Positions 15,942-27,112 of a stretch of DNA of 64,000 nt are shown in pieces. Below the pieces are notes generated by a model, which was not told the origin of the DNA, made no database searches, and saw only the letters and a program-made list of their open reading frames with translations. This DNA comes from Malania oleifera. Lineage: Eukaryota; Streptophyta; Magnoliopsida; Santalales; Ximeniaceae. Position numbers and translations under genes: made by a program. Every line of letters starts with the position of its first letter. Position 1 is the stretch's first letter. The stretch is taken from the NCBI RefSeq assembly GCF_029873635.1, contig NC_080426.1, forward strand, positions 51,660,093 to 51,724,092, written 5' to 3'.

Positions 15942-17357
15942 CTATTTACATTTGAAACATTTCAATCTACACATGGGTTCTTTAGGAGGTATATGGGATT
16001 TTGACTCATGTGTAAAATGTCTTAAGTAAAGATTAGGTCGTCTAACATTCTCAATTCCATTAAAACCAAGACCCTCTTTACTTAAGGAGTTTCTTTGGGA
16101 GCCAAATAATTTTTCAAAATTTTCTTTGCCCTTGGTGAATTTAAAAATAATTTTGGAGCTATCCTCCAATTTTCTCTCAAACTCAACAATAGTGGTATCC
16201 TTTTCTTTTAAAATAGAAGCATGAGAAGTTTTTGCCATATTAAAAAATTTTGACCAATTTTCACATTTCTTTTTCAACTCATTATTCTCTTTGGTCATTT
16301 TGCCTAACAATTTTGAAACACGAATATATTCAAATTGTAATTCTCTAAATGTAAGCATGCTGTCAGAATCACAATCATCAGATGAATAATAAGAAGATGA
16401 TGAACTAGAAGACAATACCTCATCCTCGTGTGCCATCAAGCACAGATTACCGACCTCCGTATCACTATGATCTGAATCCGATTCGCTGCTGCTGAATTGG
16501 TCCCATGAAGTCCCAGCCTTCATGGCTTTCTTCCTTTTCTTAGCCTCCTTTGTCAGCAGTGGGCAGTCAGGTTTGATGTGCCCTACTTTGTTGCAGTTGT
16601 AGCATGTAGGAGCATTTGATTTTTCCTTTCTTTTACTGGACTCACCCTTCTCATTAGTGGAGTCTCTGTATTTTCTAAATGGCTTCCTGTTCTTCCTGAA
16701 AAATCTGCTAAACTTTTTGGTTAGCATGACCATTTCATCATCAGTGTCAGATTCACTATATTCACTAAATGTGTCATTAGATGCTTTCAGTGTAGTCACT
16801 TTCTTAGCCCTGTTATGCTCATTAATTCTTTCATTTATAGACAGTTCATAAGTGATCAAGGAACCTATCAGTTCGTCTAAGCTCATGGCCTTAAGGTCTC
16901 TACCCTCAGCAATGGTTGTAGCTTTGCCTTCCCAAACAGGAGGTAAGCCTCTAAAGATCTTTCTGATCATCTCATATGTGGGATATGTCTTTTCTAATGC
17001 ATGCAGTGAGTTTATGATGTGTGTGAATCTAGTGTACATGCTCTGAATGGACTCACCTACATTCATTCTAAAGGCCTCATACTCACTGGTCAACATATCT
17101 ATCCTACTATCTTTCACATCTCTAGTACCCTCATATGTGACCTCTAACTTATCCTATATTTCTTTTGCAGTAGAACATGCCATAATCCTGTTAAATTCAT
17201 TTACATCAAGATTACAATATAAGATATTCATAGCAGTGGCATTAAGACTAACAGTTTTCATATCATCATCATCATATTCATCCTCAGTCTTAGGAACCCT
17301 AACTGCACCCTCAATTCGCATAGGGACATAGTTTCCCTTAGAGACAATCCTCCACAC
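15942..17357 (-). pseudogene. Sirevirus gag (nucleocapsid/capsid), interrupted
   Basis: Two open segments in one frame (17154-17357 and 15942-17117), separated by a stop near 17150, encode a gag of roughly 470 residues. Visible parts are a capsid-like domain (IDMLTSEYEAFRMNVGESIQ, then IFRGLPPVWEGKATTIAEGR), a zinc knuckle CYNCNKVGHIKPDC near 16560-16610, an acidic Ser-rich stretch, and a Lys/Glu-rich coiled coil (KLLGKMTKENNELKKKCEN) ending in a KGKENFEKLFGSQ-like motif, as in Sirevirus gags. Gag packages the element RNA into virus-like particles. It ends at CFKCK, where a stop interrupts a second knuckle-like sequence. It is in a different frame from pol. Confidence 0.85.
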
Positions 17358-17373
17358 CTTCCAATCAGTATTC

Positions 17374-18612
17374 TGAAGGTAGAGAGGGGTGAATTGGTAT
17401 TTTTTTTTTTTGAAATCTATCCCCTAGGTATTCCTCCTAACAACAGTATGTTCACAATTCTATAGTCAATCTAGTACAAGTAATATTAGAAATTAAATAA
17501 AGCAGTTTAATCAATTACACACACACACCAGAAAGCAGTAAAGAGAAAGGTGACACACAAATATGTTATTGAGGTTCGGCCAACTGCCTACGTCCCCGCC
17601 TTGGCTAACTAGCATAAGGATTATCACAATAACTTGCTCACTTAAACGAGTGGAGCGGCACCTATACAAACCAGGTCAAATTATCACAGGGCTGACCTCA
17701 ACCTTAACTAGGTCAATTAGCACAAGGCTGACCTCAACTTTTACCAATCCTTACCGGACTGGATTACCGCCCCCTTAGGCCACTCCTGGAATCTCTCATA
17801 TATACAATCAAAAGGTACAAAGTATAGGTGCTTTCATGTAAAGCAAATTTGTACCACAAATGCGCACAATATTACATACACCACAAATGATTTATTAATG
17901 TAAGCTCGGTGTGGTCTTAGTAGTTCAACTCTCAAAGATGTTTTCTATCAGTGTAGTGAGTACATGAGAGTATGAATAATAATCTGTGTATTTCAAAATA
18001 TTCAATCAAACGTGTTCACACAGAATATCAAACAAGCCTCAAGTATCTCAATCATATGAATATGTATATGCTTGGATTGCAAGATATATGTAATATTTGT
18101 ATTTCAGCAAATGATATAGATTTGAATGGATATTGCCACAAAGATTAATATAACACACACAAATATCTTTTCACAAATATATCAATATGAATACCACAAG
18201 ATATTTAAGTACTTTTGAAAATATTTTTGCAAACCAAAACAAATACAACCTTCTTAAGTTATTGCAATGAGAATGCAACACTCGGAAGTTTTAACAAGTC
18301 TTCTTAGGATAGGCTTATTAGAAAAGCCTCTTAAGAATACTTGGGTTATGCTCTAGTTAGAAAAATCGATTCACACACTCACCAAATGAGAGAGCAACTA
18401 ATAACACTCAAATACACTTACAAAGGATACTGAGATGAAGTAGGTAAGTTTGAGTGGATTTGGAAGTAGTATAAGCAGTAGAGAGAATTTAGCTTGAGAA
18501 AGAAGTATGATTTTTGGTTTTTGCTAATCACTCCTTAATTCTCCCAAATGAAAGAGTATATATAGACATACCAAAATATTTAACCGTTGGGGACCTATTA
18601 GGGATTGTTGAA
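17374..18612 (-). repeat. Truncated 5' LTR of the Sirevirus-type element
   Basis: It starts TGAAGGTAGAGAGGGGTGAA directly after a degenerate primer-binding site. It contains GAGGTTCGGCCAACTGCC and GTCCCCGCCTT near 17571-17602, shared in the same orientation with the solo LTR at 40058-40092, and imperfect repeats around GGCTGACCTCAACC at 17690-17740. Similarity stops at ACCGTTGGGGACC near 18590-18610, where Gypsy-related sequence begins. The outer, promoter-bearing part is lost. Confidence 0.7.
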
Positions 18613-20470
18613 AAAGTTTAATGACATTTTAAAAAATTTTTGTACAGGTATAACGACTGATCGATTGTGGCAGCTCAAATTTGGAGAACCGCCATTGCAA
18701 TTTATAGACCTGCGGCCACCAGACGAAATTCCTCCAGAGCCTCCGCCAGACAATTGTGATGTTTTTCTTTTCGTTCTTGTCCTTTTATTTTATCTTATTT
18801 TATTTTTAGTTAGTTTTCAGGTTTATTTTCTCGTAGTTCGATCTTTGTTTTCCATTATTTCGCCACTCAGGTACGCCTTACTTTTCTCATGCACAGTATT
18901 TTCTATTTCCCCTATGCTTTCACATTGAGGACAATGTTCCACTTTAGTTGGGGGGGGGGATGAGCATTTGCATGTAACACAGTGCATGTACACGTACTGG
19001 GCTTTATATTTCAAAAACAAAAAAAAACAAAAAAAACAAAAAAATTAAAATAAAAAATAAAAAAGAAAGAGAGAAAGAAAGGAGGAGCACTGAAGGATTA
19101 CATTGCATTATGCCATGCTTAACACTGACTCATACCTTTTGCATACTTGCGTATAACTTAAGAATGACACACTTGAGTCAATCATGCATAGTTTCTCTTT
19201 ATATGACTTTATGACTCCATGAAGAATTGATTGGTAGTACATTCGTGTTAATTTGACTATATAATTTCCTGTATTTATACGGCATCTCACGAGACTGAAT
19301 AAACACATTCACGTGATTCATTGCACTTAGGGTTTCCTGTGAGCACTGAGAGAGCACCCGTGGCGACTATGACACCTTGTGAGATATCCTTGAGCTATTT
19401 ATCGTCCTTTTGAGCATCAATATCAAATTAGAGTTCACACAACTCAATTCTATTTTTTTGGATGATTCCTTGTACGCTAGTCTTTGTTTTTGATTTGCTA
19501 GCCTAGAGGTGACACCTAGTGGGGAGATAGAAACCTAGGTCTTGTAGCCTACTCAAAATGTGAAGGCTGAGCCATCCCTAGAGATAGACTTAAAACTCCT
19601 ATTCGAGTTCAATTCCCATTGATGGTATGAAGATTACAAAAGAAGTGTTAATATTGTCCTTATTGCTCAAGAAAAGATAGAAAATAAAGAATAAGCAGAA
19701 AAAAGAATAAGTTACACTTGCGCATGAAATGAAAAGTCAATGCCGGCCCAAATACATATCACAAAAAGTCAAGGACGACACATATTTTCCACGTATGAAG
19801 ATGCTTTAACCGGTTAATGCCTCAGATGTATTCACGACAAGTTTGTGAGTAAGTTGATCTAGGGTGGTCTCAGTTGGATATGGTGAGTAGGTGAGAAGAT
19901 GCTAAGGTGAAGGACCCGACACCTCATAGATAGGCTAGATCCTTTCCAGACTAGTCCACTCCATATACTTAGCGTTTGTTCCTTTTTAATATGTGGGATG
20001 TTTGATCGCGACACTCCTTCTCACATATGATGAGTGAACCCATTTTCTTTGAGTGTTCTTGAGGGTATACCAGTTAGGCCGAGTCAAAGCGACCGTTCTA
20101 TAGGTGTCCACTGGCGTCCTAGGTGTACTGAGTCACACACATCACACACACCTCGAGAGTTTACCTGTTTATACTCGAACTTATATGATTGCATTAACTC
20201 TGAATGTGCTACTGATTAACCTCATGTGAGAATCCTACTCTCAAATCACATATAAACGATGAAACTTGCATGGGTGACGTGTTTTAGAGTCGTGCGCATT
20301 GAATATGAACGAGCTTGTGTGAAATTCAGTTATGTTCTTGTATGTAAAATGGTAAACTATTGCCGCATGTGCATTGATTTCATGATTACTGGAGTATGTA
20401 ATTGTAGATACCACCCTGAGATTCATTCACGTCATTTGCTAAAGACTAGCAAAACGTTAGTTGGGGGGTG
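18613..20470 (+). mobile_element. 3' internal region of a Gypsy (Tat/Athila-like) LTR retrotransposon
   Basis: No pol domain remains. The mark of this class is a purine-rich motif after TTGAGGACAATGTTCCACTTTAG (18922-18960), then about 1.5 kb of non-coding 3' sequence, then a second purine-rich tract GTTAGTTGGGGGGTG at 20456-20470 directly before an LTR start. A 107-residue open frame at 18605-18928 has a Pro-rich segment but no domain I recognise, and I do not treat it as a gene. The 5' part is missing; the left edge abuts the Sirevirus LTR. Confidence 0.6.
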
Positions 20471-22263
20471 TGATTACGCGTCAAAACTGCATAATTAGGC
20501 GTTTAACTCGGGCTTTACGGTTTATATTTTTAATTAAATGTCTAAAATTATCCAATATTTTAATAAAGTGCCAAAATCATCATTCTTGAACTTTATTACA
20601 CTATTTATGAAGTTTTGGTAATTTTTTGTCGCAGCAAAATTCCCGGGAACCAAAACCAACACCTGTTCGTATTTTGTGCATAACTTTTCCGTTCAAGCTC
20701 CGATTGAGACGATTCAAATTTTTGAAAAAAGAGGAAAGGATCATCTACAACTTTCGTGTTTTGAGTTTTGTGAGATACGGGCTCCAAAAGAGAAAAATTT
20801 GCAACGAACAGAGAATTAAAAAAATGAAAAAAATCAAGTTGCCGGGTCAACACGTTGCAAACGGGTCGGGTTGTTCCATGCCGGGTCATAGTGCTTTTCC
20901 CCATCCCCTTTAAATCTTCTCTTTCTCCTTCTTCTTTGACAGGCAGCCCGGAGGGCTCTCCTCGACTCTTCTCTATTCATCTGCTCTGCCATATACTCTT
21001 CTCTTTCTTCTTCATCTTCTTCTTTACTCCTTCTTCTTTCTTACTTCTCTCTTCTTCCTAACTTTCTCTGTTTCTCCGGCCATTCTCTTCTCTCCCTCTT
21101 TCTTTCTCTCTTTATCTCTTAGCTTTTTTCCCTTTCTCCCTTGGTTCTTCCTCAGCCCTTCCAGCAGTCCTCTTGGCCAACACCAGCGGCAGCAAGTCTT
21201 CCTCTGCAACTTGCTGTAATTTTTCAGCATCCAGCTTCTACAGCAGAGGACAGCAACGTCTCCAGCAGAGGACAACAGCTTATCCAGCAGAGGCCAACAC
21301 CAACCGAGCAGAGGACAGCAGCAACAGAGCACACCAGCTGCTGCAACCTGCTTCTCCAGCACAGGCAGCCCTCACGAGCACCATTGCTACCAACCTAAAA
21401 TAGAGCAGCACTCTCTCTCTCTTTCTTATTCCCTTTTCCCTTTAATTACTCTCACCTTTAATTAGTCATTGTTAATTTTCAGTAGAACATCTATTTATGT
21501 TTTGAGTTTTCAAACTTTGTTGGATGATTCATAGTTAATTATCTTTAATTCCTTCTCTTCTCAAAGTGATATTAGTAATAGATTTATTTTTATTTTTATT
21601 TTTTTGTTTGTCTTGTTTGCTTGAAGTTTTTTTTTATCATTGATTAAGGTATAATTCGGTTTCTTGAAAAATAAAAAAAAATAAATAAATAAAAGAAAAG
21701 AAAAAAAAAATATCTTTCTTGGAAATTAAATTAGTTGTTTTCCTTAAGATTCAAAAATTCGTTGAGTTTTACTTAGTTTAAGATTAATTTTTTTAGTCCG
21801 TTTTTTTTTGTCTTTCCGTTATTGTTTAGCTGTTAGAGTTTTAACTTTTGTTATAATTATTGTTTGCGTAAAAAGGGGTTGGTGCTTGAGTAAAAAATTC
21901 ATCTTTAGGTTTTTCTTTTTTGCATGTTTAAATTCCGGCTTCAAAGTTAACGTTTTTAATTAGTGCGTGTTTGATATCCCTTAGGTAGATTAGAGTTTCT
22001 ATCTTTATTGTTTACTTTAATACCAGTTAGGTCTAGGGTTTTAATGCACGTGTTTGTTTAATTTATCAAAAGAAATCCCAACAATTTTGAAAAATCCGAA
22101 TCTGAACTGAGTTCAGTACCTTTTTAATTTCGATTAGAAGAACGTAAATTTTGAGATTAAACGCATTCCCTGAGGAGACGATCTAGCCCTTGGGCTTAAT
22201 ATTACACGACGTAACTCCTATACTTGGGATAGCTTTCGAGCTGCTCATTTTTCGAGTGAGTCA
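20471..22263 (+). repeat. LTR of the Gypsy (Tat-like) element
   Basis: It begins TGATTACGCGTCAAAACTGC, followed by CATAATTAGGCGTTTAA. The start resembles the inverted solo LTR at 54865-56366, whose start reads TGATTAAGTGTCAAATATTG and then CATAATTAGGTGTTTAA. The body has a pyrimidine-rich tract (20925-21170), a GCAGCAGAGGACAGCAAC-like repeat cluster (21190-21360), and the GAGGAGACGATCTAGCCC block near 22172 typical of the end of such LTRs. The end is near 22247-22263. The short open frames in the CAG-rich part are compositional. Confidence 0.6.
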
Positions 22264-23021
22264 AGTTTTTGGGTATTAAAGTGTTTTTCCTCCATTCATC
22301 TGGCATTTTCTTAGTTTTTACAATTGTATTAAATAAATTAGTTAACCATATAATTCCGTTATCACCCAAGCATTTCCAAACTTCAATTAGGATGTTATCT
22401 GGTCCCATAGCTTTCCCATTTTTCATATTTTTTAGTGCAAACTTAACTTCGTTAACTCTAATTTTGAAATAAACTTATATTTTTAGTCTTTTCCTCATTT
22501 GACAATTCTAAATTTAAGCCTTCTATTTGGTTTTCGTTAAACAACTTACTAAAGTAACTTCGTCATCTTTCTTTAATATCTTCGTCCTTAACCAAGACAA
22601 AATCATCCTCACTTTTTATATATTTTACATTTCCTAAGTCCTTGTTCTTCCTTTCTCTAGCTTTAGCAAGTTTAAATATATCTCTTTCCCCTTCTTTTGT
22701 ACCTAATCTATCATACAAACTATTAAATGATCCATATTTAGCTTCACTAACGACCCTTTTTGCATCTTTTTTTGCCTCCTTATATTTTTCAAAGTTATCT
22801 CTGTTTCTATATTTTTGCCACGTTTTATACCAAATTCTTTTTGTTTTTATGATTTTTTGTACATCTTTATCCCACCACCAACTTTCTTTGCTATTTGAGA
22901 ATCTTCCCCTTGATTCACCTAAAATCTCTTTTACTATCTTTTTAATAGAGCGAGCTAATCTATTCCAAAAAGTATTTGAATCTATCCCATCCTCTAAGGT
23001 CCAATCCCCATCTTTGATCAT
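22202..23021 (-). pseudogene. RTE LINE linker and N-terminal RT block, frameshifted
   Basis: 22563-23021 encodes the linker (ESWWWDKDVQKIIKTKRIWY, YKEAKKDAKRVVSEAK, RLGTKEGERDIFKLAKARER). 22202-22426 in another frame encodes the first RT motif GKAMGPDNILIEVWKCL, then EWRKNTLIP, before family similarity ends. No YADD-type active site remains, so this copy is dead. Confidence 0.8.
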
Positions 23022-24120
23022 TTTATCTTTAAATTTTATTATATTTTCTCCTTTTAGGTTCCACCATCTAGTTCTCCTTCACTGGTTTATTTTATCCTTT
23101 TTCTTCCATTTTTTAATGCATATAGCTAACACTAAGACTCTATGTTGTGTGGTTAGACTTTCACCTGGAATAACTTTACAATTCTTGCATGATAAACGAT
23201 CTACCCTCCTAGTTAAAAAAAAATCTATTTGACTTCTATTTTGTCCATTTTTAAAGGTTATTAAGTGTTCTTCTCTCTTTTTAAAGCAAGTATTCATTAT
23301 ACTAAAATCATATGACATAGAAAAGTCTAAGATCGTCTCCCTAGACTCATTTTTGTCTCCATATCCATATCCTCTATGTATCTTCTCATAATTTTTATTA
23401 TCTTTTCCAACGTGTCCCTTCAGATCTCCTCCTATAAATATTTTCTTAGTCCCTGGTATGCCTTGTATAATACTATCCATTTCTTCCCAAAATTGTTTCT
23501 TAAGATTTTCTGTTAAGCCAACTTGAGGAGCATAAACACTAATGATATTTATTATCTCTTGTCCTAATACCATCTTGATTTTTATAATTCTATCCCTTAC
23601 TCTAGTTATATCCACAACGCTATCTTTTAAGTTTTTGTCTATAATAATGCCTACTCCATTCTTATATTTTTCTTTTCTAGTGTACCAAAATTTAAATCCT
23701 GATTTATCGATTTCTCTAGCTTTCTCCCCCACCCACTTAGTTTCTTGAAGGCAAATTATATTAATTCTTCTTCTAATTATTGTATCTACAATTTCCATGC
23801 TTTTACCCGTAAGTGTCCCTATATTCCAAGTTGCTAATCTAATCCTAGTTTCCTAAACTAACGTCTTTACCTGCCCACGTCCAGAATGATGCAGGAACTC
23901 TCGCATATTTGACACCGTACTCGGGCGCCGACATGGCACGTCGCTTCGGGGCGATGACCTAGCCCACCCTCGCCCACTTTTTGCTACACCTGGGTGGTTC
24001 AAGTGCAACATGTCGCTTGTAAGGGACGCCCCAGCAAATATTCGGTAAGGATTCATATCATAGTGATCTGACAAATTTTACGTTGGTTGTCAGCTACCTA
24101 ACGCAACCCTCCTCCTTAAT
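22264..24120 (-). mobile_element. RTE-clade LINE, 5' part, truncated inside the RT domain
   Basis: Read right to left: an N-terminal segment (RLATWNIGTLTGKSMEIV near 23790-23850), an apurinic-type endonuclease, a linker with ESWWWDKDVQKI and DAKRVVSEAKYGS, and the first RT block (MKNGKAMGPDNILIEVWKCL, then KMPDEWRKNTLIP). These match plant RTE LINEs often annotated as 'craniofacial development protein 2-like'. The element stops abruptly near 22275. Losing the 3' half is unusual, because LINE insertions normally lose the 5' end, so a later rearrangement at the Gypsy LTR junction is likely. Confidence 0.85.
23079..23850 (-). pseudogene. RTE LINE endonuclease domain
   Basis: The open frame 23079-23798 (239 residues) plus an upstream in-frame extension encodes an exonuclease-endonuclease-phosphatase fold. 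Visible motifs are ICLQETKWVGEKARE (metal-binding Glu), NIISVYAPQ, IFIGGDLKGHVG (consensus GGDFN) and RSQIDFFLTRR (catalytic region). A canonical SDH is replaced by TTQHRVLV. This enzyme nicks target DNA to prime reverse transcription. It ends in a stop before the linker domain. Confidence 0.85.
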
Positions 24121-25063
24121 AAGTCGCCCACTCCATGCACCTTCTACACACCATCATACATACATGTATGAGGATGATCATAACTTTTACGCGATCTTGT
24201 AGGAATGCGATATTTCAATCTAAAATAATATTTCTCAATTTCATTGCATTTGGATGGATTTGACATCAATGACATATGATATACAATTATTGTCATTTGA
24301 TGTCATTAGAACAAATTTAATTTTACTTATGTTTGACATGTAAATAAATTAACAATAAGACAATTTGTAAAAACAAAATGTAAAAGCTGAAATAAAATGG
24401 AAATAATAATATAATATTAATTCCACCCTTCTGGGCACTTAAATATATTTTTTTAGGAATATTATTTTAGTTTTCTCAATTTGTACTCTTCAGGAGTATG
24501 ATTCAAATTTACAATATTAAATTGGATAATAATTTACCACCTCTTTCAAAGGTTAAATATATTACCTCATTTGTAGGATAAACGTTTCACTTCTTCACGA
24601 AGTCGATTTGAATATCTTTTCGGGAGGTTAAAAATATACCCTTATCAAGAGATAAATATTTAATATTTTTTCTAAAGATTAAATATATAGATGAGAAATT
24701 TAAATATATAACATCTCTTATGGAGATTAAATATATATATACAAGAGATTTAAATATATTGTCTCTTTAGGAGGCGAATCTTATCATCTCTTTTAAAAAA
24801 TAAATATATATAATCTCTTCAGGATGACTATTTTACCATCTCTTATGGAAATTGGTAATTTATATACATATATATATATATATATATATAGGCGGTATAT
24901 AAATAAAACCGACCATTAAGGCAGTATATAGAATTATATCAATCAGTTAGAGTCTCGTAAATTAAATAAGAATTAAAGAAATATTTTAATTGGTTTAGAC
25001 TATCATAAATTGAATAAAAATTAAAGAAATATGTTAGTTGGTTAGAGTTTTGTGCTGATAATG
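24121..25063. other. AT-rich stretch with TA microsatellite, no gene seen
   Basis: It contains a (TA)n run near 24867-24890 and loosely repeated short blocks with CATCTCTTwwGGA-like sequence and AAATATATA (24540-24850). The right end, near 25051-25063, contains TGCTGATAATGTG, a likely reverse complement of a Copia primer-binding site belonging to the LTR that follows. Confidence 0.4.
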
Positions 25064-25561
25064 TGTTATAAAATGATGTAATAATTAATAATAAAATAAA
25101 TAGAGGTGAGCAAAAAAATAAACGAAGACGAGACCAAAATTTACGTGGTTCGGCTATGCCTACTCAACGAGCGGATGAGATCAAAACTTCACTATCAAGG
25201 GCAGAATTACAAGATGATTTGGAGCTGACCTTATACAAAATATCGGAATTGATCTTGTACAAGATATACTTATTTTCTTTATCTCTCATCTTCTTTCTAT
25301 ATAACCTACTTACTTCAAGCATGCAATGTGTATACAAGCATGCAAAGATGTGTCTTCCAAATGTAAGAGGTAGGATCCCTATTTATAGGACAATATGGAT
25401 AATATGACATTTATTAGGGTGAAAAATCGAAGTAGTGGAAGATGGGATGTTGGAAGATGAAGTGTCATACACTTTATTAGTACAAACATGAGTTAGGTTC
25501 ATATGAAATATATGGGGCGGATTTATAGTTGACATGAATTGTGAAGTGCTTTGATCTAACA
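25064..25561 (-). repeat. Copia-type LTR (498 bp) with adjacent primer-binding site
   Basis: On the plus strand it runs from TGTTATAAAATG to GATCTAACA, so on the minus strand it starts TGTTAGATC and ends ATAACA, a proper TG...CA LTR. The sequence left of it (CATTATCAGCAC on the minus strand) is a plausible tRNA-primed binding site. A TTTATAGG box lies near 25380-25390, and a TTACGTGGTTCGGC block at 25141 resembles other LTR R-U5 segments here. The rest of the element is not recognisable. Confidence 0.55.
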
Positions 25562-25564
25562 TAG

Positions 25565-26450
25565 AAGTCAATTTCTAAATTCCATTTTTACTGCAATAAT
25601 TTCTTTGAACACGGTGTGATAATGCTTCTGGGAACTTTGAATTCTCCACTTGCGTGTCCACAATAGGATTTTTTGTTGTCCTTATTTTCAAGCAGTAAAG
25701 CACCCCAATAATGGTCACTCGTGTCTGACTGAAGGATAAGATTTCCTGTGGATGGAATAGTCAGAGACGGTGGATTCTTCGTAGCTTTCTTAAGGTTTCT
25801 GACAACATGTGTCTGGTCAGGGAACCATGGGGGTGGTTTCTTTTTCAACAGCTGTGACAGGGAACTGGTGAATTGACTTGTATGTAGGATAAAGTCTCTG
25901 ATGTAATTAATGATGCCAAGAAATTGCTATATTTCTTTGACCGAAAGATTATCATCAGGAAATTGTGATAATTGCTCAACAGGGTGAGGACTTGGACAGA
26001 TGGTCCCGTGAAATATTTTCATTCCTAAGAAATCAATTTCATGTTGTCCAGTTATGCTTTTCTTTTCTGACAGCATTATCCCGAATTGTGAGGCCAACTG
26101 GTGAAAATGTTCAAGGAGGTGATAATGATCTGTATGACTTTGGAAAATAATAGGATATCATCAATGTAGATCAAAGTACTGTGCAAGATAGGATTGAGAA
26201 TCCTGATCATTGCCGTTTGAAACAGTGATGGTGCAATCTTCAGTCCAAAGGGTAAAACAGACCATTGAAACTGTTCATTTGGAATACAGAAAGCTGTTTT
26301 GAATCTATCATCCGGATGAATTCCAAGTTGTCAAAATGCTCCTTTTAGATCAAACTAAGAAAATATCATGGTTTCGGCAAGATGGATGAACTGAGTTTTG
26401 GCCTTTGGAATAGAGAATTTATCATTCCTAATGAACACATTATGCAAATT
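25565..26450 (-). pseudogene. Endogenous pararetrovirus (Caulimoviridae) RT/RNase H remnant
   Basis: Minus-strand translation reads as the reverse transcriptase and RNase H part of a plant pararetrovirus polyprotein: a GIHPDDRFKTAF block near 26290-26325, LPFGLKIAPSLFQ near 26225-26265, the active site YIDDILLFS near 26145-26175, and an RNase H start LQSDTSDHYWGALLLE near 25690-25735. The frame is interrupted by stops and shifts, only this part of the genome is present, and no LTR belongs to it. It is an old integrated copy, incapable of function. A Gypsy RT is the alternative, but the SDTSDHYWGALLLE-type RNase H favours Caulimoviridae. Confidence 0.75.
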
Positions 26451-26704
26451 GTTATGAAATATTGGGCGATGCTCCATGTCCCAATGAGCCTGCACCATAT
26501 ATATACAATTTGCATAATATTATTATATAGTTGCACATTGCATACACATAGGGTCCCAAGTTTTAGTCAGCGCTCATATATATATATAGGGTGCAGGCTC
26601 ATTGGACATGGAGCATCGCCCTATATTTCATAACAATTTGCATAATATTATTATATAGTTGCACATTGCATACACGTAAGGTCCCAAGTTTTAGCCAGCG
26701 CTCA
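26443..26704. repeat. Inverted repeat interleaved with a 71-bp direct repeat
   Basis: A 63-bp arm at 26443-26505 (with GGGCGATGCTCCATGTCC) is inverted at about 26580-26642 with few mismatches. A 71-bp sequence beginning CAATTTGCATAATATTATTA occurs at 26506-26576 and again at 26634-26704, differing at about four bases. The block could fold into a long hairpin. It ends four bases before the MULE target duplication. Confidence 0.85.
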
Positions 26705-26707
26705 GCT

Positions 26708-26717
26708 GATGTTTGCC
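26708..26717. repeat. Left target site duplication of the MULE
   Basis: GATGTTTGCC, 10 bp, is identical to 37709-37718. The length fits the 8-11 bp made by Mutator-like transposases. Confidence 0.92.
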
Positions 26718-27112
26718 GAGTTTTTTCTCGTTTTATTATTAAAAAGAAATAAAATATTAAATAATACTTTTATTGAGAAAAAATTTCTCAAACTAATGCT
26801 CACGTAATCTCGCAGCTTGATGCTGCGAGATTTAAACTGATGGGCCATTGGGAAGGTGACGCGTGGCACGGATGTGAGCAAATCTCGCAGCTTGGTGCTG
26901 CGAGATTTAAAGCGACCAACGAGTGGGAAGGTGACGCGTGGCAAGAGCTCAGTAAATCTCACAGCACCAAACTGCGAGATTTAAAATTCCAGCAGTTGGG
27001 AAGGCGACGCGTGGCAGAAATATCGCAGCACCAAGCTGCGAGATTTGGCTCTGAAATGGCGCAGCGTTGTGGCACGTGGAGAATCTCGTAGGTCTATCCT
27101 ACGAGATTTGCT
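26718..27112 (+). repeat. MULE left terminal inverted repeat with five palindromes
   Basis: It pairs with 37300-37708. Palindromic units start at 26806, 26881, 26954, 27018 and 27082 (spacings 75, 73, 64, 64). Each has an AATCTCGCAGC-like arm, a 5-6 nt centre and a GCTGCGAGATT-like arm. Between units are GACGCGTGGC blocks. The innermost unit has a variant core (CTCGTAGG / CCTACGAG), as does its partner at the right end. Confidence 0.9.

Larger units (their letters stand above)
12125..17373 (-). mobile_element. Sirevirus-type Copia retrotransposon, internal region (defective)
   Basis: An internal region of about 5.2 kb lies between the LTR remnants. From right to left (element 5' to 3') it has a degenerate PBS just before 17374, gag, protease, integrase, RT and RNase H, then a ~570-bp non-coding 3' segment and the polypurine tract at 12125-12139. 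Domain order protease-integrase-RT-RNase H defines Copia; the long gag with a coiled-coil tail and the TTTTTGATGATGACAA segment by the polypurine tract point to the Sirevirus/SIRE lineage. It carries in-frame stops and a frameshift, so it is not autonomous. Confidence 0.85.

Noticed and set aside
18605..18928. 107-residue open frame with Pro-rich segment before the Gypsy purine tract
   Set aside because: No recognised domain, hydrophobic low-complexity C-terminus, and position consistent with the tail of a truncated retroelement; not reported as a gene.
20626..21403. Overlapping frames on both strands in the Gypsy LTR
   Set aside because: They arise from pyrimidine-rich and CAG-rich LTR sequence and match no protein family.
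22642..23232. 196-residue plus-strand frame
   Set aside because: It is a shadow of the minus-strand RTE LINE, whose motifs are clear.
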